Positions 5,680 through 11,687 of a DNA stretch of 14,269 bases are shown piece by piece; within the stretch, counting starts at the first letter, position 1; each line of letters opens with the position of its first letter. The stretch covers positions 1-14,269 of the forward strand of contig JAZLDV010000022.1 in assembly GCA_045614925.1 (NCBI GenBank). Reading direction: 5' to 3'. Made by a program: the position numbers and the translations under genes. The notes beneath the pieces are model-generated. The model was not told the DNA's origin. It saw only the letters and a program-made list of their open reading frames with translations, and ran no database searches. The stretch is from JAZLDV01 sp045614925 (lineage in GTDB: Bacteria; Bacillota_I; Bacilli_A; Erysipelotrichales; Coprobacillaceae).

Positions 5680-6090
5680 ATGTTCACACAATCATGTTTT
5701 ATTAGGAAAAACACACCTGAATTAAGAAAAAAATTAGAAGATTTAGGATATAAAAAAAGCGAGTTTGGTAGTGATTTGAACAATTCAATTGCCACAACAG
5801 TTTTTAATGATAAACCATCATATACTTGTATAAGAGAGCAATCTTTTGATGACACAAACCCACATACAACTTGGGGGTTTGAATTTAGAATTGATTGTGG
5901 CGACAGCGAGGAACTATTCCTTGCATTAGCAGCATTAAGAGATGATACAGATAAGAATCAATATTGTATTGATAGTGAAGGTAATTGGTTCTTATATAAT
6001 AAAACCTATATTAGACTACTTTCAAAAACTGTTGTTAATTGGCATAAAGCAACAGTAAAAGAAATAATTGGACATTTTAAAACTAAATAA
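5680..6090 (+). CDS. Unknown 136-residue phage-type protein
   Basis: It starts MFTQSCFIRKNTPELRKKLEDL, an N-terminus that I recall from small proteins of Bacteroidetes phages and mobile elements (memory only); no function is known to me. The opening helix (NTPELRKKLEDLGYK) resembles that of the following two genes (AKKLKEKGF at 6093, KKHLIDNGW at 6546). A beta-rich middle (TTWGFEFRIDCGDSEELFLALAAL) and a final helix follow. ATG 5680 is chosen over a frame extension to 5545, because the extension overlaps the zinc-ribbon gene in another frame and the AATTATG context is at 5680. It is 2 nt from the next gene, so translation may be coupled. Confidence 0.87.
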   Translation: MFTQSCFIRKNTPELRKKLEDLGYKKSEFGSDLNNSIATTVFNDKPSYTCIREQSFDDTNPHTTWGFEFRIDCGDSEELFLALAALRDDTDKNQYCIDSEGNWFLYNKTYIRLLSKTVVNWHKATVKEIIGHFKTK

Positions 6091-6092
6091 TT

Positions 6093-6542
6093 ATGAGTGA
6101 ATTTGAATTTGTACCGTTTAAAATCGCAAAGAAACTAAAGGAAAAGGGGTTTAAAGAGAAATGTCTAACCTATTATGATGTAATAGATAATGTTGGATTA
6201 TTGTATAATACACAATATACTAACGATTTGTCTCCTTGTCAATATACAGATTTGTTACAAAGTCATAATACAGATGTATCAACATACCAATCGGATGATA
6301 GTGAATATTGTGTGGACGCACCTACAATACCACAGGTTCTTAATTGGTTGAGAGTAGTATTAGAAATAGACATTATACCAAAAATTACAATTTCATGGTG
6401 TGGAAATTTAAACAGAATAAGACTTTATTCTTGCAATATATATTCTCCGAGATTAAACAAACCAATTGAAACAAAGTATTTTGAATCTTATGAAAAACCT
6501 ATACTTGAATGTATAGATTATGCTTTAGACAATTTGATATAA
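6093..6542 (+). CDS. Conserved-type Bacteroidetes phage protein, AKKLKEKGF family
   Basis: A 149-residue protein with the hallmarks of a hypothetical family that I recall as frequent in Bacteroides phages and mobile elements: an N-terminal helix AKKLKEKGFKEKC (about 12-24), a middle APTIPQVLNWLR (about 71-82), and a C-terminal SYEKPILECIDYALDNLI. In relatives these correspond to a 'KLKExGFdepC ... aPtxxqvxkWLR ... yeEAxxxxixxaL' pattern. No biochemical role is known to me. It starts 2 nt after the stop of 5680-6090, in AATTATG context, and the next gene starts 3 nt after its stop, so these three are probably translated together. Confidence 0.87.
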   Translation: MSEFEFVPFKIAKKLKEKGFKEKCLTYYDVIDNVGLLYNTQYTNDLSPCQYTDLLQSHNTDVSTYQSDDSEYCVDAPTIPQVLNWLRVVLEIDIIPKITISWCGNLNRIRLYSCNIYSPRLNKPIETKYFESYEKPILECIDYALDNLI

Positions 6543-6545
6543 TAT

Positions 6546-6860
6546 ATGGAAATAAAATCGAATAACATGTACAAAATTAACAAAGAAAATATTAAAAAAC
6601 ATCTTATTGACAACGGTTGGACTGATGAATCGTTTAAAAATAATGAAATTGAATTAATATGTTATAAATCACCTAACAAACAATACTCTCTTTTTAAGAG
6701 ACCCCTTGTACACGAAGATAATGATAATATTCATAGTTACATATTACAAATTAATGACAGCAAAATGTGTTTATTGGCATCATGTGATGTTGAATATATA
6801 GAACAAATTAATGCATTAATAAAAATTTATAACGAACCCAGTGCATTAGACGTGTTATAA
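6546..6860 (+). CDS. Unknown 104-residue protein
   Basis: A small soluble protein with an N-terminal helix ending in a GW turn (NIKKHLIDNGWTDESF, about 14-29), beta strands, and a C-terminal helix (VEYIEQINALIKIY, about 82-95). Its arrangement resembles its two upstream neighbours in outline, an opening helix KxLxxxG followed by strands, so the three may be distant relatives or simply share fold features. The start is ATG 6546, 3 nt after the previous stop; ATG at 6567 (Met8, MYKINKEN) is an alternative. Function unknown. Confidence 0.82.
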   Translation: MEIKSNNMYKINKENIKKHLIDNGWTDESFKNNEIELICYKSPNKQYSLFKRPLVHEDNDNIHSYILQINDSKMCLLASCDVEYIEQINALIKIYNEPSALDVL

Positions 6861-6894
6861 AAAAACTGAACTTACATTATTAAAAAACACAGAT

Positions 6895-7239
6895 ATGTAT
6901 AAAGCAGTTAAAAAGAATAAAACATATAAAAAAAGAAAGTTAGTCATCTATGATGATAATGATAAACGAATTGTAGATGTTACACCTTGGGGTGGATGGT
7001 TTTGTTGGTCAAATAGATTTGATAAAAATTTCTCACTTGTAAGAATGGAAGTCTTAAAAAATCTTTATTGGTTGCTTGGACAAGATTGTGATGAAGAAGA
7101 ATGGGAGAGAAGTATTGAAAGATGGGATACTGGAAAAGGTGTAATGGGATCTGTTACTAATGAATCTCAATTCTTTAATGAAAATGAGAAACTTGCAGCA
7201 AGAATGTCATTTAATCAACATATAGAAAATACAAATTAA
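6895..7239 (+). CDS. Unknown 114-residue protein, last of its unit
   Basis: It begins with a strongly basic stretch (KAVKKNKTYKKRKL) followed by an aromatic segment (VTPWGGWFCWSNRF, about 29-42) and an acidic helix (CDEEEWERSIERWD). No domain is recognised. It lies 34 nt after the previous gene and is followed by the AT hairpin at 7250-7270 and then a new promoter, so it is the probable last gene of the unit that begins at 1892. The basic N-terminus could bind nucleic acid, but that is weak. Confidence 0.82.
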   Translation: MYKAVKKNKTYKKRKLVIYDDNDKRIVDVTPWGGWFCWSNRFDKNFSLVRMEVLKNLYWLLGQDCDEEEWERSIERWDTGKGVMGSVTNESQFFNENEKLAARMSFNQHIENTN

Positions 7240-7249
7240 TCTAAAAATA

Positions 7250-7270
7250 AAAAAATAATAATTATTTTTT
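7250..7270 (+). terminator. AT-only hairpin with T6, probable terminator (copy c)
   Basis: A 9-bp stem AAAAAATAA/TTATTTTTT with a TAA loop, 10 nt after the stop at 7239 and 10 nt before promoter P4. The 21-nt sequence is identical to the one at 11593-11613. The 3' arm itself ends in six T. Confidence 0.55.
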
Positions 7271-7280
7271 ATAAAAAAAT

Positions 7281-7311
7281 TTTGAAATATGAAATAAAAC
7301 TATTATATTTG
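7281..7311 (+). promoter_or_regulatory. Bacteroidetes-type promoter P4
   Basis: TTTG at 7281-7284 and TATATTTG at 7304-7311, with 19 nt between. The extended -7 sequence ATTATATTTGTATC is the same as in P1 and P3. It starts the unit headed by the P-loop gene. Confidence 0.84.
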
Positions 7312-7341
7312 TATCGAATTAATAATATAAAGTTTAATTTT

Positions 7342-8193
7342 ATGAAAAAAATAGAAATACATATTTTGATGGGTTTACCAGGTTCAGGTAAAACAACTTG
7401 GAGAAAACGAAATGAATTTAAAACAAGCGATTATCGTAGTTATTATTGCACTTCACTTGATTGTGATGAATACTTAATTGAAAATCCAGACGCATATAAT
7501 TTTGGACGTTATCATACTATTATAGACGTTATAAAAGAAAAATTTAATGTAGATCCTGACAAGTTTATGTGCATTGATGGATTAATCACTACAAATAAAC
7601 AAGTGAAGGAAATAATCACATTAATAAATAAAAAGATTCGAAAAAAATATATAGATATTATTGATGATTTCAGAATTGTTATACATCATTGGAGAGAAAA
7701 TCGTGATAACTGTCTATATAATGATAAGTATCGTAGAGATAAAAGTTGTAAAGCATCAATTATGAACTTGCCTCTTGATGACCCAAATGGATATGATTTT
7801 GAATCAGAAATCGAAGTATGTATTGAATATCATGATGTTATGAAAAAAACTATTTACGAAGGAGAGTTTGAACCAATATCAAGAAAAGACAATACAATTC
7901 GTTCAAATACTTGGTGTTCAGGTGGAGATTGGGCTGACTGCTGGGGGAATCGTGGTGCTTGTAAAGTGGAGAATCCTGTGGCATTTACAGAACTTAATAA
8001 TCTTCTTGAACGAATCTGCCCAGATCTGACATTCTTACAATACAAGAAAATTGAACAAGAATGTATTGAAATTGAAACATACTATGATTATGATTATTAT
8101 GGCGGTTGTCAACAGGATTCATACTATGAATGTAATTTAATAAAATTATATGAAACATTGATGGAGATGGGATTAATCTCTGAAGAAATATAA
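7342..8193 (+). CDS. P-loop kinase-like protein with Cys/Trp-rich C-terminal domain
   Basis: A 283-residue protein. The N-terminal half is a P-loop NTPase: Walker A GLPGSGKTT (11-19), a strand with acidic pair SLDCDEYL (Asp40, Asp42), a second hydrophobic strand FMCIDGLI (Asp79), and an Arg-rich lid-like segment HHWRENRDNCLYNDKYRR (115-132). This order recalls polynucleotide-kinase and zeta-toxin-type kinases, which transfer phosphate to nucleic acid ends or small molecules; the substrate here is unknown. The C-terminal half (from ~180) has a Cys/Trp/Gly patch (TWCSGGDWADCWGNRGAC) and a segment FLQYKKIEQECIEIE ... DYDYYGG, a pattern that I recall from separate hypothetical proteins of Bacteroidetes phages, so this may be a fusion. 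ATG 7342 is used; the frame's extension to 7282 runs through the promoter. It is the first gene of its unit, with its own promoter. Confidence 0.82.
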   Translation: MKKIEIHILMGLPGSGKTTWRKRNEFKTSDYRSYYCTSLDCDEYLIENPDAYNFGRYHTIIDVIKEKFNVDPDKFMCIDGLITTNKQVKEIITLINKKIRKKYIDIIDDFRIVIHHWRENRDNCLYNDKYRRDKSCKASIMNLPLDDPNGYDFESEIEVCIEYHDVMKKTIYEGEFEPISRKDNTIRSNTWCSGGDWADCWGNRGACKVENPVAFTELNNLLERICPDLTFLQYKKIEQECIEIETYYDYDYYGGCQQDSYYECNLIKLYETLMEMGLISEEI

Positions 8194-8199
8194 AAAACT

Positions 8200-8418
8200 A
8201 TGGAAAATATCAAAGAAAAACTCAAACAAATTCTTGAAATTTATGAGGATGATGAAAATAGATTTGGCGGATATACTGCAATTGAAAGATTACATGATTC
8301 AGCACCAGAGGATTATATAGAAAGTAGAACAGATTGGGATAGTTTAAGAAATTATGCAGATGATATGTATTATATGCTATATAATATTAAAACTTTAATT
8401 GAAGAATGTGTTGATTAA
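8200..8418 (+). CDS. Unknown 72-residue acidic protein
   Basis: A short, acidic, mostly helical protein (ENIKEKLKQILEIYEDDENRF, then DSLRNYADDMYYMLYNIKTLIEEC). It has no metal motif, signal or membrane segment. It starts 6 nt after the stop of the P-loop gene and is surely co-transcribed with it. The small, acidic character would suit a partner or DNA-mimic protein, but nothing specific supports this. Confidence 0.8.
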   Translation: MENIKEKLKQILEIYEDDENRFGGYTAIERLHDSAPEDYIESRTDWDSLRNYADDMYYMLYNIKTLIEECVD

Positions 8419-8447
8419 ATGAGTTTTTAAACAAATAATTAAAGATT

Positions 8448-8732
8448 ATGACAGATAAAGAAAAAAAGAAATTTGACATAGCATTGATAAATTCACGTGT
8501 TGTATATTGGCATATGAAGAATGATGACGGAACATTTGAATCATATATGGATAGAATTAATAATTATTTAAAATGGTTATTAGATTTTCCATCTGAAAAA
8601 CCTCGTTTCAATGCGATGAAAAAGGTCAAGGAATATATCATCAAACATAATATATCCGATGAATTTTTAAGAGATTATTGTTCCAAATTGGAACATGATA
8701 ATCCAAAAACAAAATATAACTATAGAAAATGA
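8448..8732 (+). CDS. Unknown 94-residue helical protein
   Basis: A soluble, charged, helical protein (MTDKEKKKFDIALINSRVVY at the start, ending with KYNYRK). The segment YMDRINNYLKWLLDFPSEKP looks like two short helices with a Pro break. It is not recognised. The start has the GATTATG context. Its stop TGA overlaps the ATG of the next gene by 4 nt (ATGA at 8729-8732), so the two are probably translationally coupled. Confidence 0.82.
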   Translation: MTDKEKKKFDIALINSRVVYWHMKNDDGTFESYMDRINNYLKWLLDFPSEKPRFNAMKKVKEYIIKHNISDEFLRDYCSKLEHDNPKTKYNYRK

Positions 8733-8911
8733 GAAACGAAGATGAACTAACTCGTTGCAAGAACGATATCGTGTATTTTGTGGAAAAATACGTGAGACTA
8801 AAGACAGATGATGGCATAATGCTATTGAATTTAACAGAATCACAAAAGAAATATTTACGGAAACAATATACAAATTCTACTTATGGCAAACGGAAACGAA
8901 GAATTAATTAA
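8729..8911 (+). CDS. 60-residue protein resembling terminase large-subunit N-terminus
   Basis: A short protein whose first 45 residues follow the pattern of the N-terminal segment of T4-type large terminases: CKNDIVYFVEKYVRLKTDDG (10-29), then LNLTESQKKYL (33-43). In terminases the corresponding region (c-x-n-x-x-YF-x-e-x-Y-v-x-i-x-t-x-x-G ... l-x-x-Q-x-x-x-L) contributes the adenine-binding Gln and precedes Walker A. Here the ATPase and nuclease domains are absent: after residue 45 comes only a basic tail (YGKRKRRIN). It is coupled to the gene upstream by an ATGA overlap and overlaps the next gene by 29 nt. It may be a relic of a lost terminase or a small independent protein using the same fold. 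The similarity is from memory. Confidence 0.6.
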   Translation: MRNEDELTRCKNDIVYFVEKYVRLKTDDGIMLLNLTESQKKYLRKQYTNSTYGKRKRRIN

Positions 8912-9350
8912 GCTGTTCAAACAGAAATATAAATTGACTGAAGAACAGAGCGATGAAATCATTTCACTTGTAACAGCAAGAATTGACAAACGATTAAGTG
9001 AAGAACGTATTGAAATGATTAATATAGCTGACAAGTTGAACGCTAAATACTCAGGTAAGATAGTGTATTACAATCAATACGAGGCGGGCGGTTGGATTTG
9101 CAACTGTCGTCGAGTGGTATATGACGTGAACATGGATTGCTTCAGATTTGAGGGTAGTAGATACGTTCTTCTATCAGAAAATGAACATATAGGTTATGGA
9201 TATGCTTTTGTTGAGGATTATGCTGATGATGGTGCGGAATATAATTTCGACGAAGAGTGCTATGAAGACGAACTCGAAATTCTCGAAAGCATAGATGACG
9301 TTAAGGAAAAAATAGAAATTATCAATGAACTTAGCTTATACAATTTTTAA
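8883..9350 (+). CDS. Unknown 155-residue acidic protein, GC-richer codon use
   Basis: N-terminal helices (residues 1-55, EELIKLFKQKYKLTEEQSDE and ERIEMINIADKLNAKY) are followed by a beta-rich middle with an aromatic Gly/Cys patch (YEAGGWICNCRRVVYDVNMD). The tail is very acidic (DDGAEYNFDEECYEDELEIL). It uses more C- and G-ending codons (GCG, GGC, GTG, AAG) than its neighbours, like the gene at 1892, which suggests a separate origin. It starts inside the preceding gene with a 29-nt overlap, and ends 4 nt before the next start. No function is recognised. Confidence 0.83.
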   Translation: MANGNEELIKLFKQKYKLTEEQSDEIISLVTARIDKRLSEERIEMINIADKLNAKYSGKIVYYNQYEAGGWICNCRRVVYDVNMDCFRFEGSRYVLLSENEHIGYGYAFVEDYADDGAEYNFDEECYEDELEILESIDDVKEKIEIINELSLYNF

Positions 9351-9354
9351 TATT

Positions 9355-9720
9355 ATGACAAAGAAAGAATTAGAAAAATATGAGGAAATGCAAGGTGCAT
9401 TTCAAACGAGATGTGAAATGGTCTGTCATATTTTAAGTCCATTGGATGACGCATACAAATATGTATATGATTTTAGCATCGATGGTGATAATGTATGTGG
9501 ATGGGGTGAAGAGTATTGGCAATATGGTGGATATGAAAAGTATTATGCAGAATTTCCTAAAAAATACATCTATATGGATGATAAAGAAATTCAGAAGATA
9601 GTTGATGCAGAACTTAAAAAGAAAGAGGATGAAAAAGATCGAAAGAAAGCAATATACGAACAGATAAAGGCTGAAAAGGAAAAAACTGAATATGAACGAC
9701 TGAAGAAAATATATGGATGA
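9355..9720 (+). CDS. Unknown 121-residue protein with charged helical tail
   Basis: The first ~75 residues contain a segment VCGWGEEYWQYGGYEKYYAEFPKKYIY (central motif EEYWQYGGYE) that I recall from small Bacteroidetes phage proteins. The last ~45 residues are almost all Lys, Glu and Asp in helical arrangement (IVDAELKKKEDEKDRKKAIY), a likely single helix or coiled coil. ATG 9355 with TATTATG context is preferred; the frame extends upstream to 9325 only inside the previous gene. Its end overlaps the start of the next gene by 8 nt. Function unknown. Confidence 0.85.
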   Translation: MTKKELEKYEEMQGAFQTRCEMVCHILSPLDDAYKYVYDFSIDGDNVCGWGEEYWQYGGYEKYYAEFPKKYIYMDDKEIQKIVDAELKKKEDEKDRKKAIYEQIKAEKEKTEYERLKKIYG

Positions 9721-10279
9721 TATGAAACGCATCATTGAAATCTTAAGACAAAGCCTCATCAAATATATTAATGAACGAACAATTTATAAGTATCAGCCTA
9801 TTTATAATGATTTCGTGCCTAAAAGTGTACGCACGTCTGCGGATCTTTTAACATACGAAGATAACATCAGAAAAATGAATCCATATTATACATGTTTTGA
9901 TGGTCAAACAATCTATGTTCGTGATGAGGGAAAGGTGTATATGCTAACAGATTATGCAAATTGCAGATCGATGTCATCTTGGAAGGTAATTGGAACAAAA
10001 ATAGAATGTGAACGTGAAAAAGATTTATGGATGATGAAAATTGGAAATGATTGTACAAAAGATACACTTGGTTCAAAAATGAGAAATCATCTATCGCCAT
10101 TTTATAATGCATTATGTGCAATATCTCATTGTAAACAAGATGTTAAAGAATGTGGTATAACAAAGGATACGCTATTGGAATATTTATTTAATTCATATGA
10201 AGATATGTTTAATTCATATAAAGAATTATTAAATATATCGTATAATTCAACATTAGATAAAAATGAAGTAATTGATTAA
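9713..10279 (+). CDS. Unknown 188-residue protein
   Basis: A soluble protein with an N-terminal helical part (MDDMKRIIEILRQSLIKYIN), a beta-rich middle (YYTCFDGQTIYVRDEGKVYM, about 58-77) and a Cys-containing helical C-terminal part. Near the C-terminus a 7-residue unit is repeated (LFNSYED-MFNSYKE), reflected in the DNA by TTTAATTCATAT at 10187-10198 and 10208-10219. ATG 9713 overlaps the preceding gene by 8 nt; ATG 9722, just after that stop, is an alternative. I do not recognise the family. Confidence 0.83.
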   Translation: MDDMKRIIEILRQSLIKYINERTIYKYQPIYNDFVPKSVRTSADLLTYEDNIRKMNPYYTCFDGQTIYVRDEGKVYMLTDYANCRSMSSWKVIGTKIECEREKDLWMMKIGNDCTKDTLGSKMRNHLSPFYNALCAISHCKQDVKECGITKDTLLEYLFNSYEDMFNSYKELLNISYNSTLDKNEVID

Positions 10280-10291
10280 AATATAAAGATT

Positions 10292-11293
10292 ATGGAATTA
10301 GGTATAAAAGGTAATGAAACACATGGTGATGAAATAATTAAAATACTCGAAATGCTGGGTGGTAAAAATCGTCATGAAATGAGAGGTAGTATTTATAATA
10401 ATTATTTTTATTACATTGACGGCGAATATAAAGATATAAGTTTTTCATATATTGGTCCCGATGAAATAAATGGATACAAAATTTTTTCTTTGGATGAATT
10501 TTTGGAAAAATTCCCATATAAAGTTGGAGATAAAGTGGGGTTTTGGTCAGAAGTAGATTATTATGGGCGTACAGAATTGGAAACTTCAGAAATAACATCA
10601 ATGAGATGGAATTCTGCTCGTTGTGAAATAGCATATAGATTGAAAGGTAAATGTAAAGAATTTTATAAAAGTGATATTAAATGTAAAGTAAATGATGACA
10701 AAGAACCGCAAATCGACACGTCAATCGACTATTATGGAGAAATAGTAAAATCAATGAACGAAGAATTAGCAAAAAGACGATCAGAGATCGTTATGGAAAC
10801 TTTATATACGGATGGAATAACATGTGAATTTTTGAAAAAACGTGGTTTTACAGTACCAGAAGGTTATCATTTTTCTGATGGTAGTGGAAATATCATCGAC
10901 GCAACAGAAATACGATTGGTAAAGAACCCACCATATTATCCAAAAACTTATGAGGAATGTTGCGATGTATTGAATATTCCTAATGATGAACGTTACATTG
11001 ATATAGATGTTCCATTGGATTATAATAAGTTATTATTTGTATTGACCAGACTTCTCATCTGTCGTGACGCATATTGGAAAATCGCTGGTGAGTGGTTGGA
11101 ATTGGATAAACCTTGGGAACCAGATTTTAGTGACGATTCCCCAAAATATAATATATTCAAATATGAAAATGAAATAACATTAAGTGATAATAATTGGAGT
11201 AATAGAATACTTGTTTTCCCAACTCTCGAAATGCGAAATGCTTTCTATGATAATTTTAAGGATTTAATTGAACAATGTAAGAAGTTATTGTAA
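10292..11293 (+). CDS. Two-domain phage-type protein (FPYKVGDKV + FPTLEMRNAFYDNF)
   Basis: The largest gene of this unit, 333 residues. The N-terminal part (about 20-130) contains EYKDISFSYIGPDEINGYKI, LDEFLEKFPYKVGDKVGFWS and SMRWNSARCEIAYRLKG, a module that I recall from Bacteroidetes phage proteins. The C-terminal part (about 215-333) contains YPKTYEECCDVLNI, LLICRDAYWKIAGEWLEL, LDKPWEPDFSDDSPKYNIF and LVFPTLEMRNAFYDNFKDLI, a second recurrent module, often at the end of otherwise different proteins. A helical linker joins them. No enzymatic motif is visible, and no function is known to me for either module. GATTATG context at the start; 12 nt after the previous gene and 1 nt before the next. 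Confidence 0.87.
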   Translation: MELGIKGNETHGDEIIKILEMLGGKNRHEMRGSIYNNYFYYIDGEYKDISFSYIGPDEINGYKIFSLDEFLEKFPYKVGDKVGFWSEVDYYGRTELETSEITSMRWNSARCEIAYRLKGKCKEFYKSDIKCKVNDDKEPQIDTSIDYYGEIVKSMNEELAKRRSEIVMETLYTDGITCEFLKKRGFTVPEGYHFSDGSGNIIDATEIRLVKNPPYYPKTYEECCDVLNIPNDERYIDIDVPLDYNKLLFVLTRLLICRDAYWKIAGEWLELDKPWEPDFSDDSPKYNIFKYENEITLSDNNWSNRILVFPTLEMRNAFYDNFKDLIEQCKKLL

Positions 11294-11294
11294 T

Positions 11295-11510
11295 ATGCAG
11301 ATTAATTATAAAATATTGACTAAAAATTCCAATAATTTGGATGAATTTATTGATTTGGTACAGGTTAGTCAAAATAATATGTTGCCAATACCAAATATTG
11401 GTGAGCTTGTATTACTCGATAAAATTTTATACAAGGTTGTCCATAAGGTTATTGCATTAGATGAGGATAAAGTGCCTTGTAAAATTAATATTGTATTGGA
11501 TGTGATATAG
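11295..11510 (+). CDS. Unknown 71-residue protein, last of its unit
   Basis: A small soluble protein with a central PIPNIGELVLLDKILYKVVH segment that looks like a small beta barrel or a strand pair, as in many short phage proteins that pair 'iGE.v.l..k.Y.V....' with a charged end. ATG 11295 is used, one base after the previous stop; an upstream TTG in frame (11268) lies inside the previous gene. A terminator follows at 11564. Function unknown. Confidence 0.83.
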   Translation: MQINYKILTKNSNNLDEFIDLVQVSQNNMLPIPNIGELVLLDKILYKVVHKVIALDEDKVPCKINIVLDVI

Positions 11511-11563
11511 TTATGGAAGATTTTATGGGCAAGTAAAGAATTTCCTATTAGAAAAATATTTAT
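11511..11563 (+). other. Short untranslated tail before terminator
   Basis: Between the stop at 11510 and the terminator the only open stretch starts at ATG 11513 and has seven codons before TAA. It is too short to call. This is probably 3' untranslated RNA. Confidence 0.4.
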
Positions 11564-11590
11564 AGCGGATAAAATTATATCCGCTTTTTT
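11564..11590 (+). terminator. Rho-independent terminator
   Basis: A perfect 8-bp stem AGCGGATA (11564-11571) and TATCCGCT (11578-11585) with a 6-nt loop, running into six T (11585-11590). It ends the unit that began at the promoter at 7281. Confidence 0.92.
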
Positions 11591-11592
11591 AT

Positions 11593-11613
11593 AAAAAATA
11601 ATAATTATTTTTT
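11593..11613 (+). terminator. AT-only hairpin directly behind terminator (copy d)
   Basis: A 21-nt sequence identical to 7250-7270: a 9-bp stem with a TAA loop and T6 (one further pair at 11592/11614). It lies 2 nt after a strong terminator and 17 nt before promoter P5. Its presence next to an efficient terminator argues that it does something other than, or in addition to, termination. Confidence 0.5.
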
Positions 11614-11630
11614 AATTTAATATCAAAAAA

Positions 11631-11662
11631 TTTGGTTGTTTTATAAAATTGTATTATCTTTG
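11631..11662 (+). promoter_or_regulatory. Bacteroidetes-type promoter P5
   Basis: TTTGG at 11631-11635 and TATCTTTG at 11655-11662, with 20 nt between TTTG and TA. The -7 box is of the TATC subtype, like P2. It starts the last unit of the window. Confidence 0.87.
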
Positions 11663-11687
11663 TATTATAAAATATGGAATAATAGAT

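Noticed and set aside
7282..7341. 20-codon upstream extension of the P-loop gene
   Set aside because: It runs through promoter P4, so it cannot be in the transcript from that promoter.
7854..8045. - strand open frame inside the P-loop gene
   Set aside because: It is antisense to the conserved-looking Cys/Trp segment of the + strand gene; no supporting signals.
9433..9762. - strand open frame of 109 codons rich in Phe/Ile/Leu
   Set aside because: It is the antisense of the Lys/Glu-rich tail of the gene at 9355, which explains the membrane-like composition. No promoter or start context on the - strand.
11513..11536. Seven-codon ATG frame before the terminator
   Set aside because: Too short, and no evidence that it is translated.
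11649..11687. TTG-started extension of the gene at 11688
   Set aside because: It overlaps the -7 box of promoter P5; ATG 11688 is a better start.
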